From assembly GCA_017622925.1 (NCBI GenBank), contig JAGAQC010000007.1, positions 1 through 64,000 on the forward strand: a stretch of DNA of 64,000 nucleotides, read 5' to 3'. Below the pieces are notes generated by a model, which worked only from the letters and a program-made list of their open reading frames with translations, searched no databases and was not told the DNA's origin. The first letter of the stretch is position 1. Every line of letters begins with the position of its first letter. The translations under genes and the position numbers were made by a program. Of this stretch, positions 50,587-60,400 are shown in pieces. The stretch comes from Ruminococcus sp. Lineage in GTDB: Bacteria > Bacillota > Clostridia > Oscillospirales > Ruminococcaceae.

Positions 50587-51774
50587 ATGAAAAAGGTATT
50601 TTTCACATCGGAATCGGTAACGGAAGGTCATCCCGATAAAATATGCGACCAGATCTCGGACGCTATTCTGGACGCAATGCTGGAGCAGGACGAAAATTCC
50701 CGAGTTGCCTGCGAAACAGTCGTTACCACGGGCATGATAATGTGCATGGGAGAAATTTCAACAAAGGCTAAGGTAGATATTCCGAAGATCGCGCGTAAGG
50801 TAGTTGCGGACATCGGCTACGACAGGGCAAAGTACGGCTTTGACGCTCACACCTGTTCCGTTCTGACAACTATTGACGAGCAGTCCCCCGATATTGCAAT
50901 GGGCGTAAACGAAGCATACGAGTATCGTGAGGAAAACGGCGAAAGCGACGGACTTTCAAACGGCGCGGGAGATCAGGGAATCATGTTCGGCTATGCGTGT
51001 AACGAGACTCCCGAGCTTATGCCGCTCCCCATTTCGCTTGCTCACAAGCTTGCCATGAAGCTTACGGAGGTGCGCAAGGACGGAACGCTCCGTTACCTCC
51101 GACCCGACGGCAAATCTCAGGTAACTGTTGAATATCACGACGATAAGCCCGTAAGAGTAGACGCAGTTGTTGTATCTTCTCAGCATTCGGCAGACGTTTC
51201 TCTTGAACAGCTCAGACGCGACATAGAGGAGTACGTTATACGCGCGGTTATCCCTGCCGAGCTTTTGGACGAAAATACAAAGTTTTACATAAATCCGACG
51301 GGACGTTTCGTTGTCGGCGGACCGCAGGGCGACAGCGGTCTTACGGGACGTAAGATAATCGTTGATACATACGGCGGATATTCACGTCACGGCGGCGGAG
51401 CGTTCAGCGGAAAAGACCCGACTAAGGTTGACCGTTCGGCGGCATATGCGGCTCGCTATATCGCTAAAAACATCGTTGCGGCAGGACTTGCGGACAAGTG
51501 CGAGGTACAGCTTTCCTACGCTATAGGAGTTGCAAAGCCTATTTCAATACTCGTTGACACATTCGGTACGGGAAAAGCTGACGAATCGCTTATTTCCGAA
51601 GCCGTTTCCAAGCTTTTCGACCTCAGACCGTCGGCAATTATAAAAATGCTCGACCTGAAAAAGCCGCAGTACCGCCGTCTTGCGGCATACGGACATATGG
51701 GACGTGAAGACCTCGGCACGGCATGGGAAAAAACGGATAAAGCAGAAGCTCTCAGAGCGGCTGTTATCTCATAA
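50587..51774 (+). CDS. metK: S-adenosylmethionine synthetase MetK
   Basis: Makes SAM from methionine and ATP. Motifs: [43 protein letters not shown] and [16 protein letters not shown]. 395 residues from ATG 50587, with GGAGG 8 nt upstream; an in-frame ATG ten codons earlier has no SD. Under SAM-I riboswitch control. A repeat element follows 7 bp after the stop. Confidence 0.97.
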   Translation: MKKVFFTSESVTEGHPDKICDQISDAILDAMLEQDENSRVACETVVTTGMIMCMGEISTKAKVDIPKIARKVVADIGYDRAKYGFDAHTCSVLTTIDEQSPDIAMGVNEAYEYREENGESDGLSNGAGDQGIMFGYACNETPELMPLPISLAHKLAMKLTEVRKDGTLRYLRPDGKSQVTVEYHDDKPVRVDAVVVSSQHSADVSLEQLRRDIEEYVIRAVIPAELLDENTKFYINPTGRFVVGGPQGDSGLTGRKIIVDTYGGYSRHGGGAFSGKDPTKVDRSAAYAARYIAKNIVAAGLADKCEVQLSYAIGVAKPISILVDTFGTGKADESLISEAVSKLFDLRPSAIIKMLDLKKPQYRRLAAYGHMGREDLGTAWEKTDKAEALRAAVIS

Positions 51775-51781
51775 TCACTGT

Positions 51782-52055
51782 TTACAACTTATGTGGGGGA
51801 CGCTGGGCTAACCGCCCCGTACCCTCTGTCACTTCGTGACATCTCCCTACACTGTAGGGAGTCACCCCACGCCCCCTGCCAAAGGGGTGACCCCTTTGGA
51901 ATCTCTGCTGTCGTAAATTTTCCTGCATAAAGCTTTCCGTATACATTTGAATCCATATTTTTATAGCTTTATGCAGGAGAATTTACGATATAGGGTTCAA
52001 GAGTTTACCTTTTGGCAAAAGATACGGGAAACAATATCCACTAAGTTGTGGATAG
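51782..52055. repeat. Dispersed inverted repeat, copy 2 (metK side) with extra module
   Basis: Reverse complement of the 32776-32991 element, almost base for base, plus about 58 extra bp near its metK end (from about 51806 to 51864). The extra part holds two small hairpins, CTGTCACTTCGTGACA and CCCTACACTGTAGGG. The element occupies nearly all of 51775-52082. Confidence 0.85.
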
Positions 52056-52082
52056 CGATTTCATAATAACAAGTTTGCTTAA

Positions 52083-52117
52083 AAAGCTCCGTTGGTTATA
52101 GTTTCAACGGAGCTTTT
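52083..52117. terminator. Intrinsic terminator of the two-component operon
   Basis: AAAAGCTCCGTTG with CAACGGAGCTTTT around GTTATAGTTT. It lies 3 bp beyond the stop of the minus-strand gene and can work in both directions. Confidence 0.8.
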
Positions 52118-52120
52118 AAA

Positions 52121-53143
52121 TTAATTGATTATTTCCATATCCGAAGTATCATTGGAAGAAAAGTTGCCGTCATAGAAATATCCCTCGATATTATTGCTGA
52201 GAACATTGTAGATAACAGTGAAACGTTCGTCGCCGAGAGCGACAGTCTGATAGATACAACTGCCGAATGCGGTATACTCGGGAGGTTCGTGTTCGGGGCG
52301 TTCTTTGATTTTTTCAAGTATCGGCATAACTCCGCCGATCTCTGTTTCCGTATCACCGTCAAGGATACTGATATTTGAAAGCGAAGCGGGAGCTATCATA
52401 AACGACGCAAGCTCCGAATTATACAGTTCTTCCACAAGGTTTTTCATAGTAGTATATTTATCGAAGCATTGGTAATTAAGAGTATACGTATCATATATCG
52501 AAACGTCCTGCTGTTCTTTAAGTCCCGTAATATTTAAAGTACGGTTCGTATATTTTTCGGGAGAAGCCTCGCCGAGTATTTCTTCTTGCAGTTCAAGAGC
52601 GATACTGTCAAGAGATGTGTAGAAAAATTCCGAATCCTCGGCAAGCTGTTTCAGCCCTTGGTTTACGTCTGCGGAGGACGGCTGCTCCGAAATGCTGTCA
52701 TAAAAACGTATATAGACCACCGTAAGGCTTTCGGCGTCAATAATACAGTCAAGCAGACGGGTATTTTTTCTTTTGCTGACGTATTCCCAGCCGTTAATGA
52801 ATATCCAGCCGTTTTCGCTTATCTTCCACGAGGAGAGCAGGTCGGTATGAGTTCCCCATGATATAGCGGAAAGATCGCTGTTTTTAGCCATTGCCCTGAC
52901 TATTGCCGAAGCCGCTGCGGCAGACGTTTCATCGGCGTCAGATACGCTTCCCCGTATAAGCTCCATTGGCGCGATCTGCGTATTCGTGTTTGAAAGGTAC
53001 ACCTGCTTTGAGACTGCTTTTTCAACAGCGATAAGCTTTTCTTCATCTTTTCCGAAGCCGAACAGCTCCGCTATATCCATTGCATAAAAGCCGAGAGCAA
53101 GTATTATCGCTGTCAGAACAGTGAAAATTATATTCTGCTTCAT
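52121..53143 (-). CDS. Membrane-anchored extracytoplasmic protein of the two-component operon
   Basis: 340 residues with one N-terminal membrane anchor (about 5-24) and a large extracytoplasmic part of mixed alpha/beta composition. I recognise no family; the layout recalls YycH/YycI-type or other accessory proteins encoded with histidine kinases. Its ATG overlaps the kinase stop by 4 bp (ATGA), so the two are made together. A role in tuning the kinase is an inference from that coupling. Confidence 0.7.
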   Translation of the reverse strand: MKQNIIFTVLTAIILALGFYAMDIAELFGFGKDEEKLIAVEKAVSKQVYLSNTNTQIAPMELIRGSVSDADETSAAAASAIVRAMAKNSDLSAISWGTHTDLLSSWKISENGWIFINGWEYVSKRKNTRLLDCIIDAESLTVVYIRFYDSISEQPSSADVNQGLKQLAEDSEFFYTSLDSIALELQEEILGEASPEKYTNRTLNITGLKEQQDVSIYDTYTLNYQCFDKYTTMKNLVEELYNSELASFMIAPASLSNISILDGDTETEIGGVMPILEKIKERPEHEPPEYTAFGSCIYQTVALGDERFTVIYNVLSNNIEGYFYDGNFSSNDTSDMEIIN

Positions 53144-54579
53144 TTGCTTTTCACCTCGTGCATTTCAATATAAACAGTTGTGCCTTTTCCGAGGGAGCTG
53201 TCGATTTTCAGGACGGAATTATGGAGCTTTGCGATCTCCGCGCAAAGGGCAAGTCCGAGACCTGCTCCGCCTGCCTTTCTGCTGCGTGATTTATCCGCCA
53301 TGTAGAACGGTTCAAACACACGCTCCGTTTCCTCCTTAGTCATTCCTATGCCGTGGTCGGCGACCGATATGACCGCTTTATCTTTGTTTCTTTTGGCTTT
53401 CAGAATAATTTCGGAGTTATCGGGAGAAGCTTTCACGGCGTTTTCGATGATGTTGTACAGCAGGGATTTGAAAAGCTCCTCGTCCGCTTCAATAGTTATT
53501 TTTTCCGTATCCGTTATCAGGGATATGTTTCGCTTTGTGAGCAGGGGAGTGAGAGCGGTCTCGGCGTCCCCGATAAGCTTTGGGAGGTCAACGGGCTTTT
53601 TTTCTATCTCCGTTCCCCCAAGCACAACAAGTTCCATGAGCTTTTCGGAAAGCGAACGAAGCCTTTTTGTTTCTTCGACAATGACTGCCGCATACTCGAT
53701 ACGTTCGCTGTCCGTGACTTTTTTCTTGATACGCAGCAGATCGCCGAATCCCAGTATCGAGGTAAGGGGAGTTTTCATTTCATGGGCAAGATTGGCAATG
53801 AACGTCTGACGGGATTCCGCGATTTTTTCAAGGTGCAGGGCGTGGCTTTGAACAGCGTCCGCCATAATGTTCATGTTATCCGCAAGCTCGCAAAATTCAC
53901 GGCTGCCCTTTTTCAGTATGCGGATATTGTACTGACCTCCTGCTATCGCCTTAGTATATATGTTGAGCCGATTCAATGGTTTGAGCAGAGTTATTGTTAT
54001 AACAAGAAGTATAAGCGATATAACGGCGGACGAGATAATGCTGATCTCTCTTACGAAATCCGACTGACGTTTGCGCAGATTGAAAATTTCGGTAATGTCC
54101 GTGGCAGTAACAATATAATAAAGCTCTCCGTCCAATTGCGCAGCCGAGCCTACCGTCATGAAATGCTTGTTTTCGGATTCGAGGGTGAGTATCGTATATT
54201 CGTTGCAGGACAGGTCGATATTGTCAAGGAGTTCTTCGTGTATCTGCTTATTCAGATTATTCGGCATTTTAAGAGCCGCCGAAGCATACGTGCTGTAATA
54301 TATAGCGGAATTTACGGTTCGGCTCACGCTGTTTACGGTCGATTCCGCCGCCTTGCCGATCTCAGAAACTTTCAGCGTGAGAGAGTTCTTTGCAAGCTTT
54401 TCGTATGTCACGGTGTTTATAAAAGCCGTTGTGAAATACTCGTGTTCGTTGACTGCATGGGATTGCTCGCGCTCGATAAGCAGACGGTGGCTGTTTCCGA
54501 GGAGCATAATGGATACGATGTTCACCACCGCTATAATGAGCAGCAGCGAGCTGAGGAAAATCTTTTGCCAAAGCTTCAT
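53140..54579 (-). CDS. Sensor histidine kinase
   Basis: 479 residues: membrane segments at about 6-28 and 178-200 enclose a 150-residue extracytoplasmic sensor; a HAMP domain follows (LKPLNRLNIYTKAIAGGQYN). The phosphoacceptor histidine is in NLAHEMKTPLTSILGFGDLL, and the ATPase has NIIENAVKAS, VADHGIGM and AGGAGLGLALCAEIA. The stimulus is unknown. It overlaps the response regulator gene by 4 bp. Confidence 0.93.
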   Translation of the reverse strand: MKLWQKIFLSSLLLIIAVVNIVSIMLLGNSHRLLIEREQSHAVNEHEYFTTAFINTVTYEKLAKNSLTLKVSEIGKAAESTVNSVSRTVNSAIYYSTYASAALKMPNNLNKQIHEELLDNIDLSCNEYTILTLESENKHFMTVGSAAQLDGELYYIVTATDITEIFNLRKRQSDFVREISIISSAVISLILLVITITLLKPLNRLNIYTKAIAGGQYNIRILKKGSREFCELADNMNIMADAVQSHALHLEKIAESRQTFIANLAHEMKTPLTSILGFGDLLRIKKKVTDSERIEYAAVIVEETKRLRSLSEKLMELVVLGGTEIEKKPVDLPKLIGDAETALTPLLTKRNISLITDTEKITIEADEELFKSLLYNIIENAVKASPDNSEIILKAKRNKDKAVISVADHGIGMTKEETERVFEPFYMADKSRSRKAGGAGLGLALCAEIAKLHNSVLKIDSSLGKGTTVYIEMHEVKSK

Positions 54580-55241
54580 TGAGAATCACAGCTTTCAAGA
54601 CGATAGCCCAGCTTAGGAATGGTTATAAGCTTGTCTTTCAGACCTAATTTTCTGCGGACTTGCTGAACGTGTATATCGACCGTTCGGCTTTCTCCGCCAA
54701 ATTCAAATCCCCATATGTTTGAAAGCAGGCTTTCACGGGAAACGGCAATATCGAGGTGCTGAACAAAGTAAACGATAACGTCAAACTCCTTTGGCGTGAG
54801 ATAAACGGGTTCGCCATGAGAAGTAATGGTGTGCTTGTCTATGTCTATCTCAATGTCGCAGTAGGAAAGCAGCGAGCTTGTTTTATGCTCACGGCGGAGA
54901 ACAACGTCTATTCTTGCAAGAAGCTCCAAGGGTTCAAAGGGCTTTACGATATAATCCTCCGCGCCGAGCCGCAGTCCTTTTACTTTGTCGGCAACGTCCT
55001 GCAAGGCTGTGAGGAAGATAACGGGTATGCCCGAATCCTTTATCTTCTCCATGACCTGCCAGCCGTCCATTTCGGGGAGCATAATGTCAAGCAGAACTAT
55101 ATCGTAGCCGCCTTTCAGAGCTTCGGCAGCTCCCGACCTGCCGTCATTGCAGCAAAAACTGTTATAATCGACCATTGCAAGGGCGGCTTTTATCATTTTG
55201 GCGATATTTGCATCGTCCTCAATTATTAAAATGTTTATCAT
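54576..55241 (-). CDS. OmpR/PhoB-family response regulator
   Basis: 221 residues. The receiver domain has the acidic pair at EDD (8-10), phosphoacceptor D52 in LLDIMLPEMDGW, T in FLTAL and K in YIVKPFEP. The winged-helix domain ends ESRTVDIHVQQVRRKLGLKDKLI-type wording. First gene of the operon with the kinase and the anchored protein. Upstream is the ORF-less repeat cassette; I see no clear promoter between 55242 and 55440. Confidence 0.94.
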   Translation of the reverse strand: MINILIIEDDANIAKMIKAALAMVDYNSFCCNDGRSGAAEALKGGYDIVLLDIMLPEMDGWQVMEKIKDSGIPVIFLTALQDVADKVKGLRLGAEDYIVKPFEPLELLARIDVVLRREHKTSSLLSYCDIEIDIDKHTITSHGEPVYLTPKEFDVIVYFVQHLDIAVSRESLLSNIWGFEFGGESRTVDIHVQQVRRKLGLKDKLITIPKLGYRLESCDSQ

Positions 55242-55268
55242 ATTTCCTCCGATTTGTACAATAAAGCC

Positions 55269-56166
55269 GTTAGCCGTTAGCTGTTAGCTAAGTCGGACAC
55301 CATAAGCTAAGGGCTAAAGGCTCATTTATAATCTATTATTATATTATCAAATAATCACCAAAAAGTCAAAGAAAACGAAAAAATTTTGCAAAAAATTTGC
55401 AAAGTATATTGACTTTTAGGTCGTTTTCAACGATAATATAGTAGAAGGCTGTCGAAGTTCGCAGCTTCATGGGTACTTTTGTACCTTTTGTACCTTTTGT
55501 ACCCGTACCCCTTGTACCACGAGCCGTCAGCTTATAATGTGATAGTAACCTCGTATTTAATTAAATTATTTGGGTACTTTTCTACCTTTTCTACCTTAAA
55601 TCCATAGGTCGGGAATTTGAAAAACGGCAGCTTTCAGATAAATATATTAACCATTACTCAAAACAGCTTATAAATGAGATTGTGAAAAAAGTGAATAATC
55701 AATTTGTCACTTATGGTAAAAAGGTAAAAAGGGTAAAAAGGTCATAGCGGCGAGCCGCCGCAGGCATTGCCGACCGTATTCTTATGTACGGGATATGCGT
55801 CCCCGTAGCCGCAAGTCGCAGGAAACGACAAATGACAAAAATTGATAGCTGTTAGTCATATAGTAATCTTGCATTTGATTAAAAGATTTGGGTACTTTTC
55901 TACCTTTTCTACCTTAAATCCATAGGTTAGGAATTTGAAAAAGCGGCAGCTTTCAGATAAATATATTAACTATCACTCAAAATAGCTTATAAAAAAGATT
56001 GTGAAAAAAGTGAATAATCATTTTGCCTGCTTATGTAAAAAAGGGTAAAAAGGTAGAAAAGTCCCCTAACCGCGTAATATAGGCAAAAAAGGTAATTGTG
56101 ATAAGGGTGTGAAAAGGTGACAAAAGTCCACAAAACAACGTAATAAGCTAACAGCTAAAGGCTAAC
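55269..56166. repeat. ORF-less 0.9-kb cassette with terminal inverted repeats and iterons
   Basis: Bounded by GTTAGCCGTTAGCTGTTAGCT (55269-55289) and an inverted near-copy at about 56145-56166. Inside are three perfect 9-bp units CTTTTGTAC (55476-55502) plus degenerate ones to 55518, and two direct copies of a roughly 200-bp unit (about 55546-55745 and 55862-56066). Each unit opens with two CTTTTCTAC repeats and closes with GGTAAAAAG-type inverted versions. The unit interiors share GGCAGCTTTCAGATAAATAT and TTGTGAAAAAAGTGAATAA. No credible gene is present. Confidence 0.75.
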
Positions 56167-56186
56167 AGTAAAAGAAAGGTTTGGAT

Positions 56187-57227
56187 ATGTTAAGACATTT
56201 AAAAACAGCGGCGGCATTTGCTGCTGCGCTTATGCTTTGTTCCTGCGGTGAAATAGTGGAGCGTGACGAGTATACGGATTTTTCGGAGACAACGGAAGCT
56301 TATGAAGAAACGTCCGTTTCCGAGACCGTGGTATTCAGCGGCGTTCCCGAACTGTCGGAGTTTGACGAAAAAAGCAAAAGCAACGTGACAGAAGTTCCCG
56401 AAAAAAGGTCGGAAGAAAAAACAGAGGACAAGCCGCGTGAGGAAAAAAATTCCGAAATATCGGCGAAAACGTCCGCAGAAGCTATAGAAGCTCCCGAAAG
56501 CAAGTCGGAAGAAAAGACGGAGGACAAGCCGCGTAAGGAAAATATTTCCGAAACATCTGCGAAAGCTGATGAGGAAACGGCAGTCACGAACGAACTGCCG
56601 AAGCCCAATTACAAGGCGGCAGGGTGTATTGAAGTACCGTATCGTTCGCAGGACGACCTTCCGACAGGCTGCGAGCTTGTGAGTACGTCAATGCTGCTTA
56701 AATATTACGGCTTTGAAACAGAACCGCTGGAGCTTATCGACGGCGGCTACGTGCTTAACGAAAATCTTGAAAGGGACGGCGGCGTAACCTATGGCGGCGA
56801 CCCGAACCGCGCTTTTATCGGCGACCCGAGGTCAAAATCGGGGTACGGCTGCTACAGCGGAGCGATATACGACGGACTTTGCCGTTTTTTGGAAAATGAG
56901 CTTTACGATGCCTATTATCTGACAGGAATGAGCCTGAATGATATTTGTCTGCAATATATTGATTTCGGCGAACCTGTGGTGATATGGGGCAGTATCGGCA
57001 TGGAGCAGCTTTACTACAACGATTCGTCCTCATGGATAGTCAGGGACACGGGCGAGGAGTTCAAATGGCTCTCAAACGAGCATTGCATGCTGCTTGTGGG
57101 ATATGACGATAACTATTATTACATACACGACCCTTTAAAAGGCGCATATACGCCCTATGAGCGTGATTTGGTCGATATGCGTTTTTCGGAAATGGGTTAT
57201 CAGGCGGTAACGATACGTCCGTGGTAA
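56187..57227 (+). CDS. Lipoprotein with C39-like cysteine peptidase domain
   Basis: 346 residues from ATG 56187. The lipobox LCSC (lipidated C20) anchors it outside the membrane. A Glu/Lys/Ser linker (about 40-135) contains two copies of a repeat centred on SEEKTEDKPR. The C-terminal 200 residues form a C39_2-type domain: VPYRSQDDLPTGCELVS with catalytic Cys, NEHCMLLVGYDD with His, and YYIHDPLKG with Asp. Family members are thought to be extracellular peptidases; no peptide substrate or ABC exporter is nearby. The gene starts 20 bp after the repeat cassette. Confidence 0.85.
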   Translation: MLRHLKTAAAFAAALMLCSCGEIVERDEYTDFSETTEAYEETSVSETVVFSGVPELSEFDEKSKSNVTEVPEKRSEEKTEDKPREEKNSEISAKTSAEAIEAPESKSEEKTEDKPRKENISETSAKADEETAVTNELPKPNYKAAGCIEVPYRSQDDLPTGCELVSTSMLLKYYGFETEPLELIDGGYVLNENLERDGGVTYGGDPNRAFIGDPRSKSGYGCYSGAIYDGLCRFLENELYDAYYLTGMSLNDICLQYIDFGEPVVIWGSIGMEQLYYNDSSSWIVRDTGEEFKWLSNEHCMLLVGYDDNYYYIHDPLKGAYTPYERDLVDMRFSEMGYQAVTIRPW

Positions 57228-57247
57228 TATAACTTCTCAATAATATA

Positions 57248-57298
57248 AGCTGTGCAGGATAATCTCTTTGAAAAGGATTATTTTGCACAGCTTTTTTG
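57248..57298 (+). terminator. Intrinsic terminator of the C39 lipoprotein gene
   Basis: AAGCTGTGCAGGATAATC with GATTATTTTGCACAGCTT, then TTTTT. Confidence 0.85.
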
Positions 57299-57352
57299 CT
57301 AATATGATAGAAAATATCATAAATATGATACAAAAGTGCATATTGTACCCCA

Positions 57353-57381
57353 TTGACTTTGTAAATTTAGTGTGATATAAT
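57353..57381 (+). promoter_or_regulatory. Sigma-A promoter of the esterase-dockerin gene
   Basis: TTGACT (57353-57358), 17-bp spacer, TATAAT (57376-57381); the leader is about 100 nt. Confidence 0.82.
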
Positions 57382-57488
57382 AAAATCAGATAAAAAAATT
57401 ACTTCAAAGTCTGTTAAATATTTTTTGACCGTGCCTTAACAAGTCTGAGAAATATTGAACAGTATCTTATCAGAAGGGAATTGATGCT

Positions 57489-60400
57489 ATGAAATTTAAA
57501 AAGCTTTTAAGCGGAATTACCTCGGTCGCCTTGTCATTGGCGGCGTTTTCAGGTATCGGCTCGGCTGCTCCCGAAAGCGGAATGTCCGCAGAGGCGGCTT
57601 CGGCAAATTGGAAATTCGATTTCGGCGGAGCAGGCGCGGCAAGCGGATATACGGGAGTTTCCGCCGCTGACGGATATAACGCTTCAAGGGGCTACGGATT
57701 TGCTCAGACTGCCAATGTTGCCAACGTTGCCGCAGGCGGTAAGGGAGCTTACAGCGACGCCGTACAGTTCAAATCGGAGGCTGCTGCGAATACTTTTAAC
57801 GTTGACCTGCCGAAAGGTCTGTACGAGGTAAAGGTCGTGACGGGAAACTGTTCGCGTACTACCATTAAAATGGAAGGCATGCTGCAAATGATAAATCTCA
57901 CGGGCAATAACGCCGTTGAGACTATACAGATACCCGTTACGGACGGTCAGTTGAATTTGCAGGCTGTCGCAGGACGTGAGAACACGCAGTTTTCCGTTTC
58001 AGCCGTCGAGATAACGCAGCTCAACACTACGGGGACAATGAAGCCGACTATATGGATATGCGGCGATTCCACAGTTGCAAGTTATTACAACGTTTCGGAG
58101 ACTTCTCAGCACGGTTGGGGTCAGTTTTTGGGAGACAACATCGACCGCAGCTATTGGGAAGTCCGCAATATGGCGGCTTCGGGTCAGTATGCAAAGGGCT
58201 TTGTGGACGGCGGACAGTTCAAGCCTATTGAATACTACGGAAAATCGGGAGATGTTTACGTCATCGCCATTGGCATAAACGATACGAATTATTCCGACGC
58301 CGACGAGTATTACAACGTTGTCACAGACATGGTGAAAAAGGCTAAGGCAAAGGGAATGGAAGTAGTCCTTGTAAAGCAGCAGGGACGTAGGGGCGACCTT
58401 ACTCGCAGTCCGCTTCTTGATGGAAGATGGTTCGGCGGTCAGCTTGATAAAATAGGAAACGAGCAGAAAGTTACGGTAGTCGATCTGTTCAAGCCGTGGC
58501 AGGATTTCGGTCTTTCGGTAGGCTATGACGGAATGGCTGCATACTACGCTATACAGGCAAACGGCTCAAACGACGACCTCCACCAGAGCATGAAGGGAGC
58601 AAAAAAGCTTGCGGAGCTTATGGCAGGACTTTACGATTTTGACGGCACTCCGTCCGAGGTTTTCGACAAAAGCGAGGTTTTCGACGAAAGCGTGATGTAC
58701 TCCTTTAAAAATGTCAACAGCGGACTTTATATGGAGGTTGCCGACGCTAAAGCCGAAAGCGGCGCAAACGTGCAGCAATGGGGCAGAAATGAAGCGGCAG
58801 CTCATAACGTGTGGAAACTTAAAGCGGCTTCCGACGGCTATTATTACATTTACTCCGCGCTTTCCGACAAGCTTGTTCTCGATGTTGCGGGAAACAAGCC
58901 TACAAACGGTCAGAACGTGTCGCTTTACACGTTTAACGGCGATAATAATCAGCAGTATAAGTTTACCAAAAATGCGGACGGCTCTTACAAGATACGTACA
59001 AAGGTATCGGGAGACAGCTCGGCAGTTGAAGTTATCAACGCTTTGACAGAAGCAGGCGCGAACGTTCAGCAGTGGGAAGTAAACGGCGCAAATTGTCAGG
59101 ACTGGATAATTGAAAAAACAAACCTCTCCGAATCTCCTGCGCCTACAGAACCGCCTGTTACAGCACCTCCCGTTACAGCTCCTCCTGCGACAGTTCCTGT
59201 AGCAACTCAGCCATATGTAGATACGGGAAAAATACTTCTCGGCGACGCAAACTGCGACGGAAAGGTCACTATCGCCGATTCTACGGCTATTCTTCAGCAT
59301 CTCGGCAATCAGGATAAATACGGTCTTTCCGAGCTTGGCTGCATAAACGCCGATATTGCAGGCGGAAATGACGGAGTTACAACTCTCGACGCGCTTTTCA
59401 TACAAAAGGTGGACGCAGGTCTTGAAGAGCTTCCCGTTTACGTTCCCCCTGTGCAGACCACAACAACGACCACAACAACGACAACGACTACAGTAACAGT
59501 ACCCGAGACTACAACGGAAGTATCAGACCCGCACTATTACGCCGTTGACCAGACATGGACAAATGGCGCTACCGAGACCGCGAATGAAGGCTTCACAAAA
59601 GCCGAGGGTTACGTTAATCTTGATAACGAACTTGACAGCAGCATTACTTTTACAGTGAATGTTCCCGATAAGGGCAACTACATGACGCATATCCGATTTG
59701 CCAACGGTTCGGCAAACGACCGAAAAATGAAAGTATATGTAAACGGCGATACTAAGAATTACTGGATGCAGTCGTTCACAGGAACAGGCGCATGGACGGA
59801 ATGGACGGAATTCGGCATAGTTCTTCCGCTGAATGCAGGCAAGAATACGATACAGCTCGTATCCGCAACTGCTGATGGCGGTCCCAACCTCGATTATATT
59901 ACACTTACTCTTACAGACGAGCCTTATGCCGAGACATACGACCCTAACAGCGATATTCCCGTAGTCAGCGATAAGCCTACTGTTTATATTGCAGGAGATT
60001 CTACGGTGCAGAGCTATAGAGCGTCCTACGCTCCGCAGCAGGGCTGGGGATATTACCTCCAAAGCTATTTCAACGATAACGTGACAGTCGCCAATCACTC
60101 GATAGCAGGACGTTCTACAAAGAAGTTCTACGACGAGGGCAGGTGGCAGACAATAGTTGACAGCCTTAAAGAGGGCGACTATGTTATGATACAATTCGCC
60201 ATTAACGATTCGGGCAAGGCAAATGCCGACCGTTATGCTCCGACATGCGGTGATGTAAATAAGCCGTCAGCCGGTTCATATGAGTGGTATATGACTGAGT
60301 TTATCAAAACCGCTAAGGAAAAGGGAGCTACCCCGATACTTGTTACGACCGTTATCGGTATGAAAGCTTATTCGGGCGGAAAGTTTGTGGGCAGCTATAC

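Noticed and set aside
53353..54582. 409-codon open frame on the plus strand opposite the histidine kinase
   Set aside because: The minus strand encodes a complete kinase with all motifs; the antisense product has no recognisable domain and no SD.
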